Below are positions 34,301 to 41,904 of a stretch of DNA of 64,000 nt, in pieces. Each line of letters begins with the position of its first letter. The first letter of the stretch is position 1. Under the pieces are notes generated by a model that was not told the DNA's origin, did not search any database, and saw only the letters and a program-made list of their open reading frames with translations. This stretch comes from Algoriphagus lacus (lineage in GTDB: Bacteria; Bacteroidota; Bacteroidia; Cytophagales; Cyclobacteriaceae). The position numbers and the translations under genes were made by a program. The stretch covers positions 1 through 64,000 of the forward strand of contig NZ_QXML01000009.1 in assembly GCF_003583985.1 (NCBI RefSeq), written 5' to 3'.

Positions 34301-37113
34301 TAGGGACTTATCCGATTAGACTGGGCTCTCTCACCAATCCAAACTATTCTGTGGTACTCAATGGTGCTGACTTGGAAATAACTCCACTTTCAGTTAAGGT
34401 CAATGCAGATTCCCAGCAGAAAATTTATGGTGATTTAGATCCTGAATTCAGATTTTCATCGGTTCCAAGTTTGGGCGCTATTCTGCCTAACGGATCCATC
34501 CTTTCATTTTCAGGGAAGCTTTCAAGGGAATCAGGAGAGAATGTGGGTTCTTATGCAATTGAGCTGGGGAACCTCACCAACCCGAACTATGTGATTTCTT
34601 ACATTGGAGGCGAATTGGAGATTAAACCTCTACCAATTAAAGTTACTGCCAGCAATCAATCCAAGGCATTTGGGGAACTGGATCCTCAATTAACCTATGC
34701 TTCAGTTCCTGCTGCAGGGTCAATTCTGGAAAATGGACAAGTAGTGTCCTTTTTCGGAAATCTGGATCGTGAACCAGGTGAAAACGTTGGAAATTATCCA
34801 ATAAAACAGGGCAGTCTAACCAATCCCAACTACCAAATAGACTTTAAATCGGGAATTTTGACAATCAATCCCTTCAAAGTCAGGATTGTTGCCAATGCGG
34901 GAAGTAAGGTTTATGGAGAGAATGATCCATCGTTGACATTTACCTCCAGCATTCAACCGGAAAGTACGCTTCCCAATGGTCAGGTATTTACCTTGACAGG
35001 AAGCCTGTCAAGAAATCCGGGTGAGAATGTAGGGACTTATTCCATCAATCAAGGCAATCTGAACAGTCCAAATATTCAGTTTGAGTTTGTTGGAGCTGAC
35101 TTCATTATCCGGCCTAAGAGTTTGGAAATTGTTCCCTTGAGTAATCAGCGTAAGGTATATGGAGATCCTGATCCCGATTTTCAATTCAGGGTCAACGGTT
35201 TGTTACCAAGAGATCCTTCCTCAATTATTTCCGGTAATATCTCAAGAGTCCAAGGGGAGGATGTGAATGCGTATAAGTTCACTTTGGGTAATCTGTCTGC
35301 AGGACCTAATTACAGCCTGATTTTAAAAGATGAGGTATTCAAAATTGAACCAAAGGCTCTAATCCTTCGAGCCGGGAACAAAGAGAAACGATACGGCGAT
35401 CCGAATCCTGAATTGACCTACACGTTTGAAGGATTGGCTAATGGAGACACCGGGATTGATCAATTACCCACTATTTCCACTTCCGCGAATCAGTCTTCTT
35501 CTGTAGGAATCTACCCGATAAGATTGACCGGTGGATTGGACCGTAATTATTCTCTGACGTTGATCAATGGTGAATTACTGGTGCTGAAACGAAGCATTCT
35601 GGTGAAAGCCAATGATCAGGAAATGGTTTATGGTGACCAAGTCCCTAGTCTGACCTATCAGTATGTTGGTCTGGTAAACGGTGACCGGGATCTGGAAACA
35701 AGTCCAGTTGTCGAGACCAATGCTTCTTCCAACTCCAATGTGGGCACCTATCCGATTCGCGTTTCGGGCGGGGCAGACCGGAATTATGAATTAGCCTATC
35801 AAAATGGTTCGCTTACCATCAGGCCAAGGGAGCTTCAGGTGGTTGCGGATTCCAAAAAGCGGGAATACGGTGATCCTAACCCTGTTTTGACCTATACTCT
35901 TGTAGGATTGGTAAATAAAGACAGTGACTTGACCGTCCGGCCTGATTTGAGTCTTTATGCCAACCAAAATTCTGTGGTGGGAACTTATCCAATTGGAATT
36001 TCAGGGGGTAGTCATCCCAATTACAGCTTGGTATACAAAGAGGGAGCACTGGAGATTTTACCTGCCAAGCTGACCATCACTGCTCAGCCTGCAAGTAAGG
36101 TTTTTGGAGCCAATGACCCTGATTTGTCCTACAGCGCAACAGGATTTAAGGTTTCTGATGGAATTGGTTTGGGTATCGGTAAGTTGAATAGGCTTGCCGG
36201 AGAAGCTGTAGGTACCTATCCGATAGGTATGGGTACGCTGTCCTTCGGAAAGAATTACATTGTCCGGTTTGAGGGAGCTGATTTTAAAATAGTTCCTGTA
36301 GAAATTCTGGCTTACAATGAGCTCGCCGAGATCCAAACCCCATGGGGTATTGTGCCGGAATTTCCTGATGAAGTTCAGATAGTAACACAGGATGCCAGAA
36401 TCATTTCAGTTCCGGTGAACTGGGCTTCCAATGAGCTGAATGTCTTCGCCAAGGGAGTGTATTTTATCAAAGGTGAGATTCTTGAAACTGGGGATATTAA
36501 AAATCCGGAAGGTATAAGTCCAACACTTAAGGTTACTGTTCTTCCTAAACCTTCACCTGAAGATCTAATCCTGAGTAACAACAGGTTTATACCTGATCCG
36601 GATAATTTCTTCCAGGCAATCGGCAATTTCAGGGTGGTAGATCCAGTGGATAATGTGCATTCAATTTCACTGGTTCAAAAGGAATTGGATAATGGATTCT
36701 TTGAAATTAAAGAGAATATTCTCTTCTGGAGCAGTGCTGATCAAGCTTCGGGTAAGTCTCAATTTACCATAAGAGTTCAGGTGAAAGACAGGGATGGGAA
36801 TACCCTGATCAAAGATTTCACAATTCTCCGTGAGCGGGTTGTTTTGGAGTCTCTGGAGGTTTATAACTCCTTTTCTCCAAATGGGGATGGTTTCAATGAT
36901 ACTTGGGGAGTTCCTGATCTAAGGTATTACAAAAATGTTCGGGTACATATTTTCAATAAGGAGGGAAGAAGAGTCTTCTATACCGAGAACCCTGATTTTA
37001 GATGGGATGGCTCCTTTGAGGACGTTGAGTTAGCTACGGATACTTTCCAGTGGGTAATTGAAATAAAGGAAACGGGTGAAAAGAGGAATGGTACTCTTCA
37101 CCTTATTCGATGA
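28393..37113 (+). CDS. Giant T9SS type B surface protein with SprB, YDG and MBG repeats
   Basis: 2906 residues. A long signal peptide ends near residue 50 (IALGQ). Then come a unique domain (50-220), an FnIII-like segment (to about 315), three SprB repeats (about 320-550, each with GGTPPY/GGTGVY and AGTY), another FnIII-like segment, YDG domains (KTYDG, KVFDG) and at least 18 MBG repeats of about 75 residues, each starting with a K-x-YG-x-x-DP core. A unique part (about 2610-2815) leads to the type B T9SS sorting domain (2816-2906: NSFSPNGDGFNDTW to the end). Such proteins are exported by T9SS and act as adhesins or gliding factors. Residues about 740-1326 and 1410-1996 are almost identical. 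The PorP/SprF gene follows 39 bp later and is the probable export partner. Confidence 0.93.
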   Translation: MSIIKSAKNGFEGLFNFFECLTQFFQSFFWRWKLPAFLVLGLISNIALGQTYQFPNNLQVGGGFMMGTNEVSTVYTEGTKDPLLLTMKEVGDLSCESPTIYMTGGRLLILGCGVSNSQNYDKVFEIRKNNGDSFNAESVLLTPSTYRAFPTSPYELLFNVYLRGFKNNVQKGEIHLTNLVHAQNYPINFSNYAGFNDIDMLYIFVDNQDLFVDDLTLSPLAAVPVLPTLTTNSATGILSDRAVLGGNVTNDGGATISARGIVWSTSPNPTVTSNRVNMGTGSGSFSATVTGLPASSTVYVRSFAVNSAGTAYGNQISFTTPAKLVAQILSITGESCNGNDGSASIGAIGGTPPYSFLWEFDNSTLSSRNDLTAGTYTIRVSDSAGDRSTAIVNLGAQAPLNISLNLSQVSCFGGSNGAASVTVTGGTGVYTYTWSVAGQSRSRIENLTAGSYSITVRDQSGCQSVQNFTITEPSLLSASVTSVTDATCIGGNNGAAQISVSGGTPPYTYSWSPSGGSSPAIFNVSAGTYQVLIRDANFCEVTQTVTIREPNLPLLVSTNSATEVLSTSARISGSATQDLSGFGESESCVSKVGFVYSTTSNPEIGNGTVAYVNPFTLSGFSGLLLNLRPNSVYYARAFVENSTGSVTYGNEQSFTTAPLNLSIGGSFSVSPKTYDGNSTATISFYSLVLSGLNPSFNRVGLEDVVVEFETAEAGINKPVRIVSANITGPDASSYNFSLLNSPFATASILKKGLTITGLTASSKTYDGTTDAVVTGTPVLSGVLDGDDVTLSGTPEYDFVTSNAGQAIEIGVTGISLSGSEASNYELFPPVWFGDILRRQVLMGDPSITVQKVFDGTRQASFVLGAPLNLVTGDEVVVTGSAQYEDANVGVGKQIVLTYGVSGNSASNYLAPVPFTRTDGEITPADLRITVSSETKVFGELDPVFTLQYSGFVFGDDVSVVVGTPVFSRDPEENVGNYPVVVSGLSSANYAVQLVPGNLEITQRRIQVTMPFLSKSYGDVDPALTYTTAPALGTVLPNGIRVELNGSLQREPGEDVGDYRIDIGTIKDLNPNYLIGYVGGLLSIVPKEVRVSADSKSKTYGDLDPAFTYTSIPGEGEELANGLRVSFTGELERQPGEAVGTYVISRGTLSNPNFNIVFQNGELEITPLSVEVRADAQTKVYGELDPTLTYSTLPALGTVLSNGEILSLSGALNRIGGEDVGRYAIGVGTLNHPNLTLRYVGSELEITLRQVVVSAEGKTKVFGEIDPALTYSSVPAIASVLPNGEVVSFTGSLTREPGEEVGTYPISLGSLTNPNYSVVFNGADLEIQPLTLVVSGSFTTKSKGYDGTVSAEIESNNLQLSGLVTGFNQVILENVVVEFEDSDAGIGKVVRIVSADLTGPDAGNYSLTLTNSPFATASILKKGLTITGLTASSKTYDGTTDAVVTGTPVLSGVLDGDDVTLSGTPEYDFVTSNAGQAIEIGVTGISLSGSEASNYELFPPVWFGDILRRQVLMGDPSITVQKVFDGTRQASFVLGAPLNLVTGDEVVVTGSAQYEDANVGVGKQIVLTYGVSGNSASNYLAPVPFTRTDGEITPADLRITVSSETKVFGELDPVFTLQYSGFVFGDDVSVVVGTPVFSRDPEENVGNYPVVVSGLSSANYAVQLVPGNLEITQRRIQVTMPFLSKSYGDVDPALTYTTAPALGTVLPNGIRVELNGSLQREPGEDVGDYRIDIGTIKDLNPNYLIGYVGGLLSIVPKEVRVSADSKSKTYGDLDPAFTYTSIPGEGEELANGLRVSFTGELERQPGEAVGTYVISRGTLSNPNFNIVFQNGELEITPLSVEVRADAQTKVYGELDPTLTYSTLPALGTVLSNGEILSLSGALNRIGGEDVGRYAIGVGTLNHPNLTLRYVGSELEITLRQVVVSAEGKTKVFGEIDPALTYSSVPAIASVLPNGEVVSFTGSLTREPGEEVGTYPIRLGSLTNPNYSVVLNGADLEITPLSVKVNADSQQKIYGDLDPEFRFSSVPSLGAILPNGSILSFSGKLSRESGENVGSYAIELGNLTNPNYVISYIGGELEIKPLPIKVTASNQSKAFGELDPQLTYASVPAAGSILENGQVVSFFGNLDREPGENVGNYPIKQGSLTNPNYQIDFKSGILTINPFKVRIVANAGSKVYGENDPSLTFTSSIQPESTLPNGQVFTLTGSLSRNPGENVGTYSINQGNLNSPNIQFEFVGADFIIRPKSLEIVPLSNQRKVYGDPDPDFQFRVNGLLPRDPSSIISGNISRVQGEDVNAYKFTLGNLSAGPNYSLILKDEVFKIEPKALILRAGNKEKRYGDPNPELTYTFEGLANGDTGIDQLPTISTSANQSSSVGIYPIRLTGGLDRNYSLTLINGELLVLKRSILVKANDQEMVYGDQVPSLTYQYVGLVNGDRDLETSPVVETNASSNSNVGTYPIRVSGGADRNYELAYQNGSLTIRPRELQVVADSKKREYGDPNPVLTYTLVGLVNKDSDLTVRPDLSLYANQNSVVGTYPIGISGGSHPNYSLVYKEGALEILPAKLTITAQPASKVFGANDPDLSYSATGFKVSDGIGLGIGKLNRLAGEAVGTYPIGMGTLSFGKNYIVRFEGADFKIVPVEILAYNELAEIQTPWGIVPEFPDEVQIVTQDARIISVPVNWASNELNVFAKGVYFIKGEILETGDIKNPEGISPTLKVTVLPKPSPEDLILSNNRFIPDPDNFFQAIGNFRVVDPVDNVHSISLVQKELDNGFFEIKENILFWSSADQASGKSQFTIRVQVKDRDGNTLIKDFTILRERVVLESLEVYNSFSPNGDGFNDTWGVPDLRYYKNVRVHIFNKEGRRVFYTENPDFRWDGSFEDVELATDTFQWVIEIKETGEKRNGTLHLIR
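30609..32370 (+). repeat. Internal 1762-bp repeat, copy 1
   Basis: First copy of a block repeated in frame 2010 bp downstream (32619-34380). It covers two YDG-type domains and five MBG repeats. By line-by-line reading only three bases differ from copy 2 (32274, 32310, 32347), all in the last 100 bp. The sequence before it is only distantly related to the 248 bp before copy 2. Confidence 0.92.
32619..34380 (+). repeat. Internal 1762-bp repeat, copy 2
   Basis: Second copy of the block at 30609-32370, separated from it by 248 bp that encode a diverged YDG domain. Protein differences are one Ser/Arg and one Phe/Leu; the third base change is silent. It continues directly into the eight more diverged MBG repeats that have no second copy. 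Confidence 0.92.
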
Positions 37114-37152
37114 GTCAATAGTTAGAATGAATTAGGTGTTAATTACTCAAAA

Positions 37153-38073
37153 ATGAAAAAAATAGTTTCTCTTCTCCTTGTGATTTTGTTTTGGGATCCC
37201 CTAGTGAGCTGTGCCCAGTCAAGGAAAATTATTAGTCAGTTCCAGGAAATTCAGGGATACTTCAATCCATCCCTTGTAGGCTATAATGGAACTGAGCTTA
37301 AATCATTGGTCAGGAATCAATGGTCCTCTTTGGACAGAAATCCTAAATCGCTCTATTTAGGAGCTGATCTTGATTTTGCCGATTTAAACGGAAAGTCGGA
37401 TTCCAATGTGGAAGGGAAAAATGCAATTGGATTTTCTTTGTTTTCGGATAGTCATGGTGCATTTAAGGAAAATCAATTCTTATTGAATTATTCCTCCAGA
37501 ATAAGAATCTCAAAGAATGCGAATCTTAGATTGGGTGCAGGGGTATTTTATCAGGCTGTTCGCTTGGATGGCAACCTTCTTACGTTTGAACAACAAAACG
37601 ATCCGAGATTAAGCCCGCTGCAGGGAAGAGTGTCAGATCAACAGTTTTTGGACCTAAATCTGGGAATTGCCCTGACTCATGCCAATTATTACATTGGATT
37701 TTCCTCCCAAAGAGTAAATGCGGGAAGGATTTCAACAGGAGATGATTTTATAGACTTGGTTCCGAGAGAACAAATCATACAGGCGGGATACCGGAATTCC
37801 ATTACTCCTAACATGAAGGTGTCCACTGATTTTATGTTCAGGACCTGGAATGGAGGGAAAGATATTCTGGATATGAATTTCAGGGTTCTTTTTAAAGATG
37901 CTTTTTGGATAGGATTTGGCCATCGGTTCGATTATGCATCAAGTATTCAAACAGGAATCCAGGTAAAGAAAATAAGGTTCGGTTATATTTATGAAATACC
38001 ATCAATAAGTAGTGATTTACTCCCTGGTAATATTCAAGAATTTATGCTTTCGTATACCTTGTTTAATAAATAA
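37153..38073 (+). CDS. PorP/SprF family T9SS membrane protein
   Basis: 306 residues, complete. A signal peptide (1-21, ending VSCAQ) precedes the family opening QFQEIQGYFNPSLVGYNG and VRNQW, GKNAIGFSLFSDSHGAF, ALTHANYYIGFSSQRVN and a C-terminal strand (EFMLSYTLFNK). It lies 39 bp after the giant type B protein gene, the usual gene pair in gliding Bacteroidota, where the SprF-like protein is needed for export or surface attachment of its neighbour. It is the closest relative in the window of the truncated gene at 2-904. Confidence 0.93.
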   Translation: MKKIVSLLLVILFWDPLVSCAQSRKIISQFQEIQGYFNPSLVGYNGTELKSLVRNQWSSLDRNPKSLYLGADLDFADLNGKSDSNVEGKNAIGFSLFSDSHGAFKENQFLLNYSSRIRISKNANLRLGAGVFYQAVRLDGNLLTFEQQNDPRLSPLQGRVSDQQFLDLNLGIALTHANYYIGFSSQRVNAGRISTGDDFIDLVPREQIIQAGYRNSITPNMKVSTDFMFRTWNGGKDILDMNFRVLFKDAFWIGFGHRFDYASSIQTGIQVKKIRFGYIYEIPSISSDLLPGNIQEFMLSYTLFNK

Positions 38074-38199
38074 TAATTAGATGATAAGATTGAAAGTTAT
38101 GTTTAGAGACAAAATGCAGTCTGTAACAGGAGTTATATTCATGTACTTGATTCCCTAAAGAGTGCTTATTGATTTGTTAGATAATATTGATAATAAAAT

Positions 38200-38214
38200 C
38201 ACCCATTTTGGGTG
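38200..38214. promoter_or_regulatory. CACCCA-TTT-TGGGTG hairpin element
   Basis: Perfect 6-bp inverted repeat with a 3-nt loop, in the gap after the PorP gene. Related sequences occur at about 38472, 46253 and 47058, two of them 45-70 bp before a start codon. It may be a shared regulator site. Confidence 0.35.
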
Positions 38215-38374
38215 TTCGGTTTATGGATAATTTAATTCACCTTTGAACGGTTGTTTGGTGTTTAAATATGATCGAGGCAATAGATTGATTTTTTATTTTC
38301 TTTGTGAAGTTTCAAAATTAATTTGTTGCCTCCTCATACGATTTGACAAAGTTGCTGCTCACCCTCCTAAAATC

Positions 38375-38404
38375 GATCCCTCATCCATGAGGGATCTTTT
38401 TTTT
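38375..38404 (+). terminator. Rho-independent terminator
   Basis: Perfect 10-bp stem (38375-38384 / 38387-38396) followed by eight T. It lies about 300 bp after the PorP gene and would end that transcript; the space between (38074-38374) shows no gene. Confidence 0.85.
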
Positions 38405-38532
38405 AATTATTGATTTTATAAGGTTGAGCTTGTTTTCTTTTAACTTTTCCTGCCTACTTATTTGATATATAATTCACCCATTTTGGGCTAGTGATCTGCT
38501 TTTTTATTTCTTTATTTTTGAGAAAAAACACC

Positions 38533-39276
38533 ATGAAGATTTACATATCATTTCTTTTATTTCTCTTAAGCAGTTTTTCTTTTTCACAATCTATTATTAG
38601 GCCTGGAGCGGATTTTGAATCCAAGTGGCTTACTGATAGAAATTGGAAAATGAACATGACCATGCGCGCTAATGGGAACTCCAGAGATCTGGGTGTGATT
38701 CATTATGCCTGGATAAAAGATGGAGTCAATTATGACATAATCACAGATGTAATTCTTCCCGGTCTTCCCCCAAAAAGTTGGATTGATTCATTGGAAATTA
38801 GTTCAAAAACTCTTGCTCCAATAAGACATAAATCCACCAATATGCAACGGGATATTCTGATAGAATACGCGAAATCCATCAGTGGATACTATCTGGATAA
38901 GCGGAAGAACGTTTCCACACCTTTTACCTATGATTTGGATTCACCTGTTTTTGACTCAGGATTTTACCTCTTTCTTCTTCAGCTTTTGCCATTGGAGACG
39001 TTCTCAACCCCATCCGAAATCGGAATATTTGACTTTAAACCCGAGGGAAAACAAGGTGCTTTGAAAGCTTTTGTTACCTCGGTGGAAAGCGGAATTTACG
39101 AGTCGCCTTCGGGTGAGAAAACCGAAGTTTGGATTGTAAAATCATACGATACCATCGGAAGGGGAGAGCAAACAAACTCTTACATCTCCAAATCAACAAG
39201 GGATATTCTAAAACAGGAAACTTTGGATAAAGAGGGAAATGGGATGGTTCTTGAAAGGATCTGGGAAGAAAAGTAG
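38533..39276 (+). CDS. Secreted protein of unknown function (DUF3108-like)
   Basis: 247 residues from ATG 38533; the frame opens 14 codons earlier but only this start gives a clean signal peptide (ending SFSFSQ). The rest is a soluble beta-rich protein, with IRPGADFESKWLTDRNWKM and a C-terminal YISKSTRDILKQETLDKEGN block like proteins whose stored lipid- or carbohydrate-binding fold is called DUF3108. That match is tentative. A CACCCATTTTGGG element lies about 50 bp upstream and a terminator follows at 39419. It stands alone. Confidence 0.7.
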   Translation: MKIYISFLLFLLSSFSFSQSIIRPGADFESKWLTDRNWKMNMTMRANGNSRDLGVIHYAWIKDGVNYDIITDVILPGLPPKSWIDSLEISSKTLAPIRHKSTNMQRDILIEYAKSISGYYLDKRKNVSTPFTYDLDSPVFDSGFYLFLLQLLPLETFSTPSEIGIFDFKPEGKQGALKAFVTSVESGIYESPSGEKTEVWIVKSYDTIGRGEQTNSYISKSTRDILKQETLDKEGNGMVLERIWEEK

Positions 39277-39418
39277 ATCCCTGTTGCCAAACTTTCTTTT
39301 TGATTGTAGGTGAGTTGGGTTTCAAGGTTAAGTCATTGTGAATTACTTGTCTATAAGTATAACAGAAATATAGGTTTTATTTGGTTTGATTAATTGTTGA
39401 TGAGTTGCTTTATCCTTG

Positions 39419-39449
39419 GGGCACTTGATTATAAGTGCCCTTAGTTTTT
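39419..39449 (+). terminator. Rho-independent terminator
   Basis: Perfect 8-bp stem GGGCACTT / AAGTGCCC (39419-39426 / 39433-39440), 6-nt loop, then TTAGTTTTT. It closes the single gene at 38533-39276. Confidence 0.75.
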
Positions 39450-39494
39450 GGAGGAATTTTGTCTTATTGATTTTTATGGTTTTAGGGTGTAACC

Positions 39495-39984
39495 AGGTAT
39501 GGACAGTTAAATGATTATATTAGGAAGAGGTATAAAAATAATTTCTGGTTACAGTTATTGGTTATACTTACCAGATATGCACTTGGTGCAGCAATTGTTT
39601 TTGCATCTTTAATCAAAATTAAGGGCAAGCGATTGACCAGTGAAAGTCGAGAGGATGCTGCCTTTGACTATTGGTAATTTTTTCGAGGCCATGTACCAAA
39701 CTGGTCTTTATTGGTAGTTTTTGGGTTGGGCCCAGCTAGTTTCTGGTTTCCTGTTGATGACTCATCATTTTAGCAAGTTAGGTGCAGAAATTAACTTTGG
39801 AATCCTGCTCAACGTCTTTGTAATTACCATTTCTATGGATTTTAATTTTACCCCGGTAATAACCTTTTCTATGCTCTTGGCTAATCTTGGGCTTATTTTT
39901 TGGCATTGGGGAGAATTGAGATCCTTTTTAAATTTGCCCTATGTTCCTGATTCTGCAGGAAGGGAAGAGAATAAGACAACCTAG
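39495..39984 (+). pseudogene. Decayed DoxX-like membrane protein gene
   Basis: Three pieces in two frames together give a DoxX-like protein: FWLQLLVILTRYALGAAIVF with SLIKIKGKRLTSES, then, after a frameshift near 39650, FFEAMYQTGLYW, an in-frame TAG at 39715-39717, and FLGWAQLVSGFLLMTHHFSK with ILLNVFVITISMDFN. The last part (39721-39984) is still open and could be misread as an 87-residue gene. The frameshift and stop make a functional protein unlikely. Confidence 0.75.
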
Positions 39985-40502
39985 AAAGTTACCGGTTGGG
40001 CTTTATTTTAACATACAGCAGGGTACAAGGCTATTTTTGACTTTTACGATATTTTTTTCTGCGCAGTAGGTGCAATGCTAATTGGATTAAGTGCACTTAT
40101 ATTTCGTTTTTTTTTGACAAGTTTTTCTCTATACCAGCTTGACTTTATCCTGATTTTTTATTCACCACAAATGCTGTTTGCCGATCCTAAATTCTACTGA
40201 GCTCGCCCTACCTGATGATTTATTTTTGATGGGTTTTAAAGCCTACGATTCAGGAGGATACCTTGAAATTGCTTGTGATAAGGATATGTCCCGGTAACTG
40301 TAGCAGAAACTGATTAAAGCTCGAGCCTGCTGAACTGCTTATAATCTGGTTTGGAGCTTGAATTCTGATGGTCCTCGATTGCTCCGGAAATTCAGTAAAC
40401 AAGTAGTTAAGTCTTTGGTGTTTTTGAATTTCCAAACCTTTATGATGTCTTTTTAAACTTCTGTTTGATTCAATATTTCCTTGGATGTTTTTTAATAAAA
40501 CA
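39985..40502. other. Non-coding stretch left of the mobilization module
   Basis: About 520 bp of AT-rich DNA with no convincing frame. A basic minus frame at 40250-40582 mainly shadows the HTH gene end. If the mobilization module has a left boundary it may lie here, but I found no integrase or repeat marking it. Confidence 0.4.
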
Positions 40503-40847
40503 TTATTTTTCAAATCTTGATTGAGATTTGACTTTTTTAACGCGGTGATTATTCTTCTTAAAAAAGAAATCAGTCGCCTCATCCCCCCGTTTCTCGAGGA
40601 CTTTCTTTAAATCTTCCTGGCTGTAATAGATTACTCCGCCCAATCGGGTGAACGGGATCATTTTTCGGTTCCTTAGTGTCTGAAGGGTTCCCGGAGATAT
40701 CTGAAGAAGCTTTTGCACATCTTTGGATTTGACCCATTTCAGATCCTCCTTTATTTCATTTTGAGGTTGTAACAAGGTTTTGATTTCAGTAAGGAGTTCT
40801 CTTTTGAAATTCTCCAAATCGGCCCGGGTAATCAATTCTATTTCCAT
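40503..40847 (-). CDS. Helix-turn-helix DNA-binding protein of mobile elements
   Basis: 114 residues. A coiled-coil-prone N-terminus (residues 5-40) leads to an excisionase/HTH_17-like domain: VKSKDVQKLLQISPGTLQTL, RNRKMIPFTRLGGVIYYSQE, DLKKVLEKRG. A very basic tail follows. Proteins of exactly this plan accompany mobilization genes in Bacteroidota elements and are thought to act in excision or gene control. It is transcribed away from the mob genes. Confidence 0.85.
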   Translation of the reverse strand: MEIELITRADLENFKRELLTEIKTLLQPQNEIKEDLKWVKSKDVQKLLQISPGTLQTLRNRKMIPFTRLGGVIYYSQEDLKKVLEKRGDEATDFFFKKNNHRVKKVKSQSRFEK

Positions 40848-41070
40848 TGGTCATGTATTAGGGCTAAAACTTAAAGGGTTGTTTTCTTTTTTTTTCAGTA
40901 GTAAAAGCCAATAAGGTAAAACGGGTCGGAAGTTTTGGTGTCCAAGCAGGTAGTCTAATTGGTGGTGGATTGATTTTTTTGGCTCCATTTTTTTCCTGAA
41001 GGTGTGCTACTACTGAATATTTCTTTGAAATGTTTTTCAGTTTCATGGTCCAACTAAACCACTATTAACC

Positions 41071-41286
41071 ATGATACATGAACAAGTAGAGTACCTGCGC
41101 CCTGCCTTCAATACCCCGAGTTTGGAGGATGTTCAAGATTATTTTACAACCCGCGATTTCCCAGGAGAAGAAGGTGAAGTGTTTTTCTTTTACTACCAAG
41201 GAATGGGATGGACAAATGAAAACGGAAGTCCCATCAGGGACTGGAGAGCAGCTGCTTCCCGATGGCTTTGGAATCTTGAAAACTGA
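41071..41286 (+). CDS. Small element-encoded protein, replication-protein-tail-like
   Basis: 71 residues. The segment FFFYYQGMGWTNENGSPIRD followed by WRAAASRWL resembles the C-terminal motif of phage and plasmid replication/primosome proteins (FY-x-Y...GW...G...I-x-DW-x-A-x-x-W). Here it stands alone without the larger N-terminal part, which may have been lost or may never have existed. A strong hairpin follows 35 bp after its stop. Confidence 0.6.
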   Translation: MIHEQVEYLRPAFNTPSLEDVQDYFTTRDFPGEEGEVFFFYYQGMGWTNENGSPIRDWRAAASRWLWNLEN

Positions 41287-41320
41287 AGGATGGGATGCAA
41301 AGCTGCCGATTTTAATGCAT

Positions 41321-41356
41321 CTGCCCCGGCCGTTTTGATTCAGTCGGGGCAGCTGT
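41321..41356 (+). terminator. GC-rich hairpin, possible terminator
   Basis: CTGCCCCG (41321-41328) pairs with CGGGGCAG (41345-41352); the loop is 16 nt and only a short T run (CTGTTTTC) follows. It would end the small 41071 gene, or belong to the transfer origin region. Confidence 0.5.
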
Positions 41357-41377
41357 TTTCAAGTTTTGGAAACCAAG

Positions 41378-41442
41378 CCCCTGTAAGGGGAGTACTGCGC
41401 CTTGGTGCAGTAAGCAAGATGTAGGATTGTCTACCACAATCC
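41378..41442. other. Candidate origin of transfer (oriT)
   Basis: Three perfect inverted repeats lie within 65 bp: CCCCT-GTA-AGGGG (41378-41390), TACTGC-N8-GCAGTA (41393-41412) and GGATTGT-N5-ACAATCC (41424-41442). The block ends 55 bp before the MobC-like gene and immediately precedes the relaxase operon, where oriT is expected. The nick site is not identified. Confidence 0.5.
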
Positions 41443-41496
41443 GATTTGGACCTGCTCCGGAGTCGCATTTCTGAGTGAACCTAACCTTTAATTTTC

Positions 41497-41904
41497 ATGT
41501 CCAACACTAATATAAAACGCTGTGCAAAAGGCTTTCCCAGAAGAGTGGAAGGAAGGATTTCTGAGTCTAGGTATCAGGAGCTCCTGGGAATTTTGGAACG
41601 GGATTCTTCCCTGACGATGAGTGAACTGATCCGACGCGTTTTGCAAAATCAGCCCATCCGAATTCAGGTCAGAGAGCAAGGAATATCCGAACTCATGGAG
41701 GTTCTGATTTCCATCGATGGCCAGCTGAAGAAAATCGGGATCAATCTCAATCAGGTGGTCAAACAATTTCATGGGAATTCAAGCTCCATCGAGAAATTTC
41801 TTTTGGGGAAAAAGCTGTTGGCTTTCAGTAAAGATTTGGAAAATGAACAGGAAAAACTGGATGGTATTCTGTCCCAACTACAACTTCGATGGTTGTCCGA
41901 ATAA
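41497..41904 (+). CDS. mobC: MobC-like relaxosome accessory protein
   Basis: 135 residues. The N-terminus is a basic ribbon-helix-helix-like DNA-binding part (ISESRYQELLGILERDSSLTMSELIRRVL), the C-terminus has the MobC family block IDGQLKKIGINLNQVVKQFHG. Such proteins bind oriT and help the relaxase nick DNA. It overlaps the relaxase gene by 16 bp. Confidence 0.85.
   Translation: MSNTNIKRCAKGFPRRVEGRISESRYQELLGILERDSSLTMSELIRRVLQNQPIRIQVREQGISELMEVLISIDGQLKKIGINLNQVVKQFHGNSSSIEKFLLGKKLLAFSKDLENEQEKLDGILSQLQLRWLSE

Noticed and set aside
28990..36300. Regular repeats considered as a CRISPR array or microsatellite
   Set aside because: All repeats are in one open frame and encode SprB, YDG and MBG protein domains of 70-100 residues.
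40250..40582. 110-codon minus frame at the HTH gene end
   Set aside because: Starts inside the HTH gene in another frame and shows low-complexity basic composition.
40864..41046. 60-codon minus frame just before the HTH gene
   Set aside because: Could be a small co-transcribed gene, but its Pro/Lys-rich composition and lack of any recognisable pattern make it too weak to list.
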